Part shown: one piece after another, positions 1 to 5,551 of the stretch
Position numbering within the stretch: the stretch's first letter is position 1
How the letters are laid out: each line of letters starts with the position of its first letter
NCBI GenBank assembly: GCA_902476875.1
Contig: CABSFC010000072.1
Coordinates: forward strand, 1 to 13,893
Reading direction: 5' to 3'
Length of the DNA: 13,893 nt
Origin: an uncultured Oscillibacter sp.
GTDB taxonomy: Bacteria; Bacillota; Clostridia; Oscillospirales; Oscillospiraceae
Notes under the pieces: generated by a model
What the model was told of the DNA's origin: nothing
Database searches by the model: none
The model's input: the letters and a program-made list of their open reading frames with translations, nothing else
Translations under genes and position numbers: made by a program

Positions 1-929
1 CGGATCCACCAGGTGGCGTAGGTGGAGAACTTATAGCCCTTGGTGTAGTCGAACTTCTCCACGGCCTTGATCAGGCCCAGGTTGCCCTCCTGAATCAGGT
101 CCAGGAACAGCATGCCCCGGCCCACGTAGCGCTTGGCGATGGACACCACCAGGCGGAGGTTGGCCTCCGCCAGCTTCTGCTTGGCGGTCTCGCCCCGCTT
201 CTGGTCCTTTTTCAGGGCGGCCTCTTCCTCGGGCGTGATCTCAACGGGCTCGCCGGCGTCCCGTTTCCGTTTCAGCTCCGCCAGCTTCCGCTCCGCCTCG
301 TTTCCGGCGGACATGGCCTGGGCGAGAGACACCTCCTCGTCGGGGGTGAGCAGGGGGACCTTGCCGATCTCCTTCAGGTACATGCGGACGGGGTCGTCGA
401 TGGAGAAGTTGTTGACCAGCGTGTTGGGGTCCACCAGCTCCTCTTCCTCCACGTCGGCGATCTCCTCGGCGGCGGGCTCGTCGTCCGGCAGGTCCGGCAG
501 CAGGTCCTCGTCGGCGCTGATGTCGATGTTCAGCGCCTCCAGAGAGTCGTAGAGCTGGTCCATCTGCTCGCTCTCCAGGTTCAGGTCGTCCACGGCCTCC
601 ATCAGCTCGGCGGACTCCAGCTTGCCCTTTTTCTTGCCCTTCGCCAGTAGCTCCCGCAGCTTTTCGTTGTTGATGAGCCAGCTGGCGGCGGGCAGAGCCG
701 CCACCTGCTTGTCATCCAGGCGGACGATGCCGGCCTTTTTGGCCTCCTCGTCTGTCAGGACCCGGGGAGGCTCCTGGGAAGCGGCGTCCGCGTCCCTCTT
801 TTTGGCGGACTTTTTGACGTGCTTTGCGGCCCGGCCCGCCTCTTCCTCCTCTGCCGCGTCAGCGGCGGCAAGAAGCGCATCCGCCTGCCGCTCCAGCTCC
901 TCGGGCGTCAAATCCTTTTTATTTGCCAT
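1..929 (-). CDS. rpoD: RNA polymerase primary sigma factor RpoD/SigA (partial, 3' end outside window)
   Basis: This is the N-terminal 309 residues of the housekeeping sigma factor, which directs core RNA polymerase to -35/-10 promoters. An acidic, lysine-rich N-terminal part (about residues 1-170, with runs such as EEEE) is followed by region 1.2 from about residue 178 (DPVRMYLKEIGKVPLLTPDEE) and regions 2.1-2.3 from about residue 252 (NLRLVVSIAKRYVGRGM, LDLIQEGNLGLIKAVEKFDY, FSTYATWWIR). The window ends within region 2, so regions 3 and 4 are not visible. The ATG at 929 lies inside the end of dnaG (11-base overlap) and has GGAGG at 942-938, 8 bases upstream. The dnaG-rpoD pair is the conserved macromolecular synthesis operon, so transcription probably comes from upstream of dnaG. 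Identification is near certain; only completeness is unknown. Confidence 0.97.
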   Translation of the reverse strand, partial: MANKKDLTPEELERQADALLAAADAAEEEEAGRAAKHVKKSAKKRDADAASQEPPRVLTDEEAKKAGIVRLDDKQVAALPAASWLINNEKLRELLAKGKKKGKLESAELMEAVDDLNLESEQMDQLYDSLEALNIDISADEDLLPDLPDDEPAAEEIADVEEEELVDPNTLVNNFSIDDPVRMYLKEIGKVPLLTPDEEVSLAQAMSAGNEAERKLAELKRKRDAGEPVEITPEEEAALKKDQKRGETAKQKLAEANLRLVVSIAKRYVGRGMLFLDLIQEGNLGLIKAVEKFDYTKGYKFSTYATWWI

Positions 930-2706
930 ACGGCTTTCCTCCAGTACCCTTTTTGTCTTTGTATTTTTCTGTCGCCGCCAGCAGCGGGTCGACGACCGCG
1001 CCAGCGCGTTTGTCAGCTTCCGTCTGTACGATGCGTATGTAGTCCGCCAGAGCCTGCCGGCTGTTGCCGGTCGATTCCGGCTGCTGGCAAATGGCGGTGA
1101 TGTGGCTCATCTCCTCCTGGGAGAGATCGCTGGCCAGCGCCGCCAGGGACACATTGCGGCCCTCCGCCTTGGCCTGCCACATCAGAGCGTACACCCGGCC
1201 CAGCAGGGGGGAGGAGAACTGTTCCGGCGTCAGGGGCATCTCCTGCGGGAACAGGCTCGCATCCTTCTGGAGCAGCCGCAAAATGCCCTCCTCCGCCCGG
1301 GCGGAGCGGATGTTGTCGTACCGCAAGGCGTGTTCCGTGGGCTGGAGTCGCGCCGCCGGGTTCAGGTCCTTCCGCAGCTCCGCCTTTTTCTCCCGGGAGA
1401 CCCGGCGTTTGAAAGCCCGCTGGACCTCCAGCTTCATGGCCTCCGGGGTGATCTTGGCGGTCTCGGCGGCCCGGGTGGTGTAGATTTCCCGCTCCACCGC
1501 GCTGGGGAGGGAGGCCAGCAGGTCGCTGATCTCCCCGCAGTAGGCGATGCGCGATTCGTCGCTTGAAAGATCATATTTCCCGGCCACCTGGGCCATGCGG
1601 AACTCCACGCCGTTCTCGCTGCCGCTCAGCAGCCGCTCGAAGGCGTCGGGGCCCTGGAATTTGATAAAATCGTCGGCGTCCTGCTTGACGTACTCGCCGT
1701 CCACCAGCCGCCTGGGCAGCTGGAGGACCTTGACCGAAAACTCCGAGTTGTTCAGAATTTGAAGCGCCCGCTCCGTGGCGACCTTGCCGGCGTTGTCGTT
1801 GTCGTAGCAAAGGACAAGCTCCTTGGTGAAGCGGGAGAGGAGCCGGGTCTGCTCCACCGTCAGTGCCGTGCCCATGGAGGCCACCGCGTTGTCAAACCCC
1901 GCCTGGTGCAGCGTCACGATGTCCAGGTTGCCCTCGCACAGGATGATGTTGGGCCGCTTGGTCTTCTTGGCCAGATTCAGCCCGTACAGCACCCGCCGCT
2001 TGGAGTACACCGGCGTCTCCGAGGAGTTCATGTACTTCGGCTCAGACTTGTCCAGCACCCGGCTGCCGAAGGCCACCACGTCGCCCCGGGTGTCGATGAC
2101 CGGGAGCATCAGGCGGTTTCGGAACTTGTCGTACAGTCCGCCGTTTTTGTTCTGGACCACAAGACCCGCGTCCAGCAGCTCGGCCTTGGTGTAGCCCTTT
2201 TTCGTCATGGCGGTCAACAGCACGTCCCAGGCGTCCAGAGAGGCCCCCATGCCGAACTTGACGGCGGTGGCTTTGCGGATTTTGCGGCGGTCCAGATACT
2301 CCTGAACGGCCCGGCCCTCCGGCTGCTGGAGGAGCTGATAGTAGAACCGGGCGGCGTCCCGGTTCAGGTCCAGCAATCGCTGGCGCCGCCGGCCGGCCTC
2401 CCGGTCGCCCTCAGCCTCCGGGACCTCCATCCCGGCCCGTTTGGCCAGGAACCGCACCGCGTCGGGGAAGGTCAGGTTCTCCTCCTCCATGATGAAGTTC
2501 ACCACGCCGCCGCCCTTTTTGCAGCCGAAACAGTAGTAGATCTGCTTGTCCGGGGAGACGGAGAAGGAGCCCGTCTTTTCACTGTGGAAGGGACACAGGC
2601 CGAACAGGTTGGAGCCCTTGCGGGTCAGCTGCACATAGCTGCCCACCACATCCACGATGTCGCTGCGGGCCACCAGCTCGTCCATGAAGCTCTGGGGAAA
2701 CGCCAC
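919..2706 (-). CDS. dnaG: DNA primase DnaG
   Basis: DnaG makes the short RNA primers for lagging-strand replication, working with the replicative helicase. The protein of 595 residues has the family's usual length and order. The CHC2 zinc finger has C38, H41, C59 and C62 (CPFH...CFGC). The Toprim catalytic core has E258 (CEGNLD, usually EGYMD) and D302/D304 (CYDNDNAG). A helicase-binding C-terminal region follows. I chose GTG at 2706 because GGAGGG (2720-2715) lies 8 bases upstream and the protein then begins MAFPQSFMDEL, the usual Firmicute start. A TTG at 2739 in the same frame would add 11 residues but has GGAG only 3 bases away. The zinc-finger EKTPSF motif reads EKTGSF here. The gene overlaps rpoD by 11 bases. 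Confidence 0.97.
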   Translation of the reverse strand: MAFPQSFMDELVARSDIVDVVGSYVQLTRKGSNLFGLCPFHSEKTGSFSVSPDKQIYYCFGCKKGGGVVNFIMEEENLTFPDAVRFLAKRAGMEVPEAEGDREAGRRRQRLLDLNRDAARFYYQLLQQPEGRAVQEYLDRRKIRKATAVKFGMGASLDAWDVLLTAMTKKGYTKAELLDAGLVVQNKNGGLYDKFRNRLMLPVIDTRGDVVAFGSRVLDKSEPKYMNSSETPVYSKRRVLYGLNLAKKTKRPNIILCEGNLDIVTLHQAGFDNAVASMGTALTVEQTRLLSRFTKELVLCYDNDNAGKVATERALQILNNSEFSVKVLQLPRRLVDGEYVKQDADDFIKFQGPDAFERLLSGSENGVEFRMAQVAGKYDLSSDESRIAYCGEISDLLASLPSAVEREIYTTRAAETAKITPEAMKLEVQRAFKRRVSREKKAELRKDLNPAARLQPTEHALRYDNIRSARAEEGILRLLQKDASLFPQEMPLTPEQFSSPLLGRVYALMWQAKAEGRNVSLAALASDLSQEEMSHITAICQQPESTGNSRQALADYIRIVQTEADKRAGAVVDPLLAATEKYKDKKGTGGKPYGK

Positions 2707-2747
2707 GGCCAGGTCCCTCCTTTCGGTCAGTTTAGCCAAAATCTCCG

Positions 2748-2770
2748 TTCGTCATACCGATTCTTCGACA
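2748..2770 (-). promoter_or_regulatory. Two Spo0A-box-like sites in the dnaG leader
   Basis: On the minus strand TGTCGAA (2770-2764) matches the 0A-box consensus TGNCGAA perfectly, and TGACGAA (2754-2748) matches again in the same orientation, 16 bp further on. They lie downstream of the candidate start near 2787, where bound protein would repress. The spacing is not the 10 bp of classic tandem boxes, and single 7-mers occur by chance, so this is tentative. Confidence 0.3.
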
Positions 2771-2793
2771 GGGTCAGAAATTTGACGTCTTAA

Positions 2794-2822
2794 ATATACC
2801 CCGCGACTTTTGGATTTCCTCT
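2794..2822 (-). promoter_or_regulatory. Candidate sigma-H promoter of the dnaG-rpoD operon
   Basis: Read on the minus strand, AGAGGAAAT (2822-2814) fits the sigma-H -35 consensus RNAGGAWWW at all nine positions. After an 11-bp spacer, GGGGTATAT (2802-2794) fits the -10 consensus RNNGAATWW except for one A-to-T change. The start would be near 2787, about 80 bases before the dnaG GTG. The Bacillus subtilis sigA operon is known to have a sigma-H promoter, which makes the match more plausible. A sigma-A reading of the same TATATT lacks a -35 at 17 bp. Not proven by sequence alone. Confidence 0.42.
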
Positions 2823-2866
2823 TTTTTTTCACAAAATTTTTCAAAAAACTTTGGCAGGGGAGACTC

Positions 2867-2895
2867 TTTACAGTGCACGGGAGAGCCGGTAGAAT
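2867..2895 (+). promoter_or_regulatory. Sigma-A promoter of the phosphopantetheinyl transferase gene
   Basis: TTTACA (2867-2872), a 17-bp spacer and TAGAAT (2890-2895) form a near-consensus sigma-A promoter. The start would be near 2902, giving a leader of about 24 bases that contains AGGAGG at 2912-2917, 8 bases before the ATG at 2926. A/T tracts at 2821-2850 lie upstream. Confidence 0.75.
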
Positions 2896-2925
2896 AAAAT
2901 TACCTATGGAAAGGAGGGAGCGGAT

Positions 2926-3525
2926 ATGCCCATCGACCTGTGGGCGGCCCGGCTGGAGCGCCCGCTGACGGAGCGGGAGACCAGCCTGATGCTGGACATG
3001 CTCCCTCCTGAGCGGCGGGAGCGTGTTTTGCGCCTGAAGCAGCCGGAGAAGCGGCGGGAGCCGCTGTGCGCCTATCTGATCTTACGTCTGGCGCTGCGGG
3101 AACAGTACCACTGGCGCCAGCTTCCGGAGATTCGGGTCTCTCCTCAGGGGAAGCCCTATTTCCCGGAGTATCCGGCGGTCCACTTCAACCTCAGCCACAC
3201 CTCCGGCGCGGTGCTGGTGGGCCTTTCGGACCAGCCGCTGGGCGTGGATATCGAAAAGCTCCGCCCGGTCAGCCGCCGGGCGATGTGCAGACTGGCGGGA
3301 GTGACCACGGAGGCGGCCTTTTTCCAAAGCTGGGTCCGGCGGGAGGCCCGGGTCAAGCGCAGCGGCGCGGGGATCGGGACCATGATGCGGGCGGACACGC
3401 CTCTGCGCCACGGGGAGTTCTACTACGAGCTGGATACCTTCCCCGGCTACACAGCGGGGGTGGCGACCCGGAGCCGGGACGTGCCGGGGGCGGTGCGCAG
3501 GTACTCGCTGGACGAGGTTCTATAG
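2926..3525 (+). CDS. Sfp-type 4'-phosphopantetheinyl transferase
   Basis: Enzymes of this superfamily move the phosphopantetheine arm of coenzyme A onto a serine of acyl or peptidyl carrier proteins. The protein has 199 residues. The family core is present: GKPYF (75-79), FNLSHTSG (87-94) and GVDIE (106-110), with metal ligands D108 and E110. The C-terminal signature W-x-x-K-E-A-x-x-K appears as WVRREARVK (136-144): E140 and K144 are kept but the first lysine is arginine. The stretch between GVDIE and this motif is shorter than in Sfp (about 26 against 40 residues), and the whole protein is somewhat short. The gene stands alone between its own promoter and terminator, with no carrier protein, polyketide or peptide synthetase nearby, so the substrate cannot be named. 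It may activate the fatty-acid carrier protein or a distant pathway. Confidence 0.88.
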   Translation: MPIDLWAARLERPLTERETSLMLDMLPPERRERVLRLKQPEKRREPLCAYLILRLALREQYHWRQLPEIRVSPQGKPYFPEYPAVHFNLSHTSGAVLVGLSDQPLGVDIEKLRPVSRRAMCRLAGVTTEAAFFQSWVRREARVKRSGAGIGTMMRADTPLRHGEFYYELDTFPGYTAGVATRSRDVPGAVRRYSLDEVL

Positions 3526-3535
3526 AGAAAAGACG

Positions 3536-3576
3536 GGGCCGAGTGGGAAATTTCCTCACCCGGCCTTGATTTTTTT
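3536..3576 (+). terminator. Terminator after the phosphopantetheinyl transferase gene
   Basis: GGCCG (3537-3541) pairs with CGGCC (3561-3565). An imperfect inner stem (GTG with CAC) adds to it, and TTGATTTTTTT follows at 3566-3576. It begins 11 bases after the stop codon. Confidence 0.7.
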
Positions 3577-3610
3577 GAAGACTTATGAAAAAACGGGGGC
3601 AAGGCGGACG

Positions 3611-3650
3611 GCAAAAAACCGCCCCGGCAGCTCCTGCCGGGGCGGTTGCC
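3611..3650 (-). terminator. Strong intrinsic terminator of gdhA
   Basis: A perfect 14-bp stem (3617-3630 with 3634-3647) with a 3-base loop is read on the minus strand and ends in a run of T (complement of A at 3613-3618). It starts 18 bases after the gdhA stop codon. It is separate from the plus-strand terminator at 3536-3576, so the convergent genes each have their own. Confidence 0.88.
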
Positions 3651-3664
3651 GTATGTCGGAACGC

Positions 3665-5014
3665 TTAGAAAATACCCTGTGCCATCATGGCGCTGGCCAC
3701 CCGCAGGAAGCCCGCGATGTTGGCGCCGGCCACCAGGTTGTAGCCCAGGCCGTACTCCTCCGCCGCGTCCACGCTCATTTTGTAGATGTTGTTCATGATC
3801 TGGCGCAGCCGCTGGTCCACCTCTTCCTCGGTCCAGACCAGACGCTCGCTGTTCTGGGCCATCTCCAGGGCAGAGGTGGCCACGCCGCCGGCGTTGACGG
3901 CCTTGGAGGGGGCCACGATGATGCCGGGCTGTTCCATCAGGAACTTCAGCGCGTCGTTGGTGGTGGGCATGTTGGCGACTTCGATGTAATACTTCACGCC
4001 GTTGGCGGCGATCTGCTTGGCTTGCTCCATATGGACGTCGTTCTGCATGGCGGAGGGCATCACCACGTCCACCTTCACGCCCCAGGGCTTCTCGCCGGGG
4101 TGGAACTCCACGCCGAACTTGTCCGCGTAGTCCTGAACGCGGTTCCGGCCGGAGTTGCGCATCTCCACCAGATAGGCGATCTTCTCGTCGGTGGCGACGC
4201 CGTCGGGGTCGTAGACATAGCCGTCGGGGCCGGACAGGGTGACGACCTTGGCGCCCAGCTGGGTGGCTTTCTTGCAGATGCCCCAGGTCACGTTGCCGAA
4301 GCCCGCGCAGCCGATGGTTTTGCCCTGGATGCTCTCGCCCTCGTGGGCCAGCACGTTCTCCAGATAGTACACCGCGCCGAAGCCGGTGGCCTCGGGCCGC
4401 ACCAGGGAGCCGCCGGAGGCGAAGTCCTTACCCGTCAGAACGCCGTTCTCCCAGGCGCCCCGCAGGCGGCGGTACTGGCCGAAGAGGAAGCTGATCTCCC
4501 GGGTGCCCACGCCCATGTCGCCGGCGGGCACGTCCACGTCGGGGCCGATGAAGCGGTGCAGCGCCGTCATGAAGGACTGGCAGAAGCGCATGATTTCCGC
4601 CTCGGACTTGCCGGTGGGATCGAAGTCGCTGCCGCCCTTGCCGCTGCCGATGGGCAGGCCGGTCAGGGCGTTTTTGAAGGTCTGCTCAAAGGCCAGGAAT
4701 TTGACGATGCTCAGATTCACGTCCTTCTGGAAGCGCAGACCGCCCTTGTAGGGGCCGATGGCGCCGTTGAACTGCGTGCGGTAGCCGGTGTTGGTGTGCC
4801 AGGTGCCGTCGTCGGCCATCCAGGTCACCCGGAAGGTAAAGGTCCGCTCCGGCTCCACCATGCGGTTCAGCAGGTCGGCCTTCTCGTATTCGGGGTGCTT
4901 TTCGATGACAGGCTCCAGAGAGGAGAAAACCTCCTCCACGGTCTGGACAAACTCCGGCTCATTGGCATGCTTGGTTTTCACGTTCTCAATCACACTGGCA
5001 AGATACGCGTTCAT
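3665..5014 (-). CDS. gdhA: Glutamate dehydrogenase, hexameric small-subunit type
   Basis: This enzyme interconverts glutamate with 2-oxoglutarate and ammonia in the cytoplasm, linking amino-acid and carbon metabolism. At 449 residues it has exactly the family length and reads very like the enzyme of Clostridium symbiosum from memory. Expected active-site residues are present: K90 (GPYKGG), K114 (EQTFKN), K126 (PIGSGKGG) and D166 (DVPAGDMGVG). The dinucleotide fold shows GFGNVTWG followed by TLSGPDG. The cofactor is uncertain: the overall likeness is to an NAD-linked enzyme, but PIGSGKGG resembles NADP-linked ones. ATG at 5014 has AAGGAGGA (5028-5021) 6 bases upstream. The gene is single, with its own terminator, and is divergent from the XRE-comEC operon. 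Confidence 0.96.
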   Translation of the reverse strand: MNAYLASVIENVKTKHANEPEFVQTVEEVFSSLEPVIEKHPEYEKADLLNRMVEPERTFTFRVTWMADDGTWHTNTGYRTQFNGAIGPYKGGLRFQKDVNLSIVKFLAFEQTFKNALTGLPIGSGKGGSDFDPTGKSEAEIMRFCQSFMTALHRFIGPDVDVPAGDMGVGTREISFLFGQYRRLRGAWENGVLTGKDFASGGSLVRPEATGFGAVYYLENVLAHEGESIQGKTIGCAGFGNVTWGICKKATQLGAKVVTLSGPDGYVYDPDGVATDEKIAYLVEMRNSGRNRVQDYADKFGVEFHPGEKPWGVKVDVVMPSAMQNDVHMEQAKQIAANGVKYYIEVANMPTTNDALKFLMEQPGIIVAPSKAVNAGGVATSALEMAQNSERLVWTEEEVDQRLRQIMNNIYKMSVDAAEEYGLGYNLVAGANIAGFLRVASAMMAQGIF

Positions 5015-5054
5015 CAGGCATCCTCCTTGAAATCATTGAATTTGTGTAAAATAT

Positions 5055-5069
5055 GAGGCACGTCGCCTC
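5055..5069. repeat. Inverted repeat in the gdhA leader
   Basis: GAGGC and GCCTC are separated by 5 bases, about 40 bases before the gdhA start. It could be a regulator's operator or a short RNA hairpin. No family can be named from it. Confidence 0.35.
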
Positions 5070-5078
5070 TGTATCCTC

Positions 5079-5107
5079 AGTTTAACACTTATGGACGCAA
5101 GAAACAA
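5079..5107 (-). promoter_or_regulatory. Possible gdhA promoter
   Basis: On the minus strand TTGTTT (5107-5102), a 17-bp spacer and TAAACT (5084-5079) could serve as a weak sigma-A promoter. Each box matches consensus only partly (3/6 and 4/6). The leader would be about 58 bases. Confidence 0.3.
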
Positions 5108-5238
5108 GGCCTGTTTTTGCAAAACCGCCAAATTTTTTTTGACGGCCTAGAAAAAAAGAAGGTAATTTTGTACGTTTTGACGGGATGCGGATTTCGTGGG
5201 AGAGTTAAATAAAGCTGGTATTTCAAGCAGCTCCGCGT

Positions 5239-5244
5239 TATAAT
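5239..5244 (+). promoter_or_regulatory. -10 box for the XRE-comEC operon
   Basis: A perfect TATAAT lies about 77 bases before the XRE start codon, with transcription expected from about 5251. No good -35 is present at 16-18 bp (TGGTAT at 5216-5221 is the nearest), which may mean a weak or activator-dependent promoter. Confidence 0.5.
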
Positions 5245-5282
5245 GGTTAAAATGCAGCCGTTTGGGTGAAAATCCGCGAAGA

Positions 5283-5317
5283 GATGTTGCCAATTGGTAG
5301 CATCACTTTGAGGTGAT
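5283..5317 (+). promoter_or_regulatory. Leader with two mutually exclusive hairpins over the XRE ribosome site
   Basis: Hairpin A pairs 5283-5291 with 5296-5304 (nine pairs, two of them G-U, loop AATT). Hairpin B pairs ATCAC (5302-5306) with GTGAT (5313-5317) and would bury part of the ribosome site GAGGTGAT (5310-5317). They share bases 5302-5304, so only one can form. The ribosome site is a long match to the 16S tail but lies only 3 bases from the ATG. The CCAATTGG palindrome at 5290-5297 could instead be a DNA operator. Confidence 0.35.
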
Positions 5318-5320
5318 AGC

Positions 5321-5551
5321 ATGCATTTTCAGCGGCTGGAGGACTTGCGCGTAGACCACGACAAGACGCAGATAGAGATCGCGGCATATCTGAATATGAA
5401 CCGCAATGTCTATTGGCGGTACGAAAAGGGCGTGCGGGAAATTCCCGCATGGGCTGTTTTGAAGCTGGCTGACTACTATAAGGTCAGCACGGACTATCTC
5501 CTGGGCCGCACGGACGAGCGGACGCCCTATCCGCCCGCCAGGCAGAGATGA
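5321..5551 (+). CDS. Small XRE-family (Cro/CI-type) helix-turn-helix regulator
   Basis: This 76-residue protein is essentially one DNA-binding domain. The Cro/CI fold covers about residues 4-63: LEDLRVDHDKTQIEIAAYL, then the recognition part NMNRNVYWRYEKG, then a third segment ending in the typical STDYLLGRTD. A short proline-rich tail follows and there is no ligand or membrane domain. The gene is first in the operon and overlaps comEC by ATGA, so the two are probably translationally coupled. This suggests, without proving, a link to control of comEC or autoregulation through the palindrome just upstream. The start is set by GAGGTGAT at 5310-5317. Confidence 0.9.
   Translation: MHFQRLEDLRVDHDKTQIEIAAYLNMNRNVYWRYEKGVREIPAWAVLKLADYYKVSTDYLLGRTDERTPYPPARQR

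Larger units (their letters stand above)
5015..5320. other. AT-rich divergent intergenic region, gdhA / XRE-comEC
   Basis: These 306 bases hold no credible gene. They contain the possible gdhA promoter, the GAGGC inverted repeat, another inverted repeat with arms CCG-CAAA and TTTG-CGG at about 5126-5146, the TATAAT box of the XRE-comEC operon and its structured leader. An open frame on the minus strand (5089-5322) has no ribosome site, low-complexity content and no family look, so I do not call it. Confidence 0.7.

Noticed and set aside
133..1566. Open frames on the plus strand opposite rpoD and dnaG
   Set aside because: Serine-, arginine- and alanine-rich antisense frames typical of GC-rich DNA, with no ribosome sites and no family features; dnaG and rpoD are certain on the other strand.
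3566..5056. A 496-residue open frame on the plus strand opposite gdhA
   Set aside because: Composition is dominated by H, G, V and L from reading gdhA backwards; gdhA is unambiguous and has its own ribosome site and terminator.
5089..5322. A 77-residue minus-strand frame in the gdhA/XRE intergenic region
   Set aside because: No ribosome site, no recognisable domain, and it covers the XRE-comEC promoter and leader.
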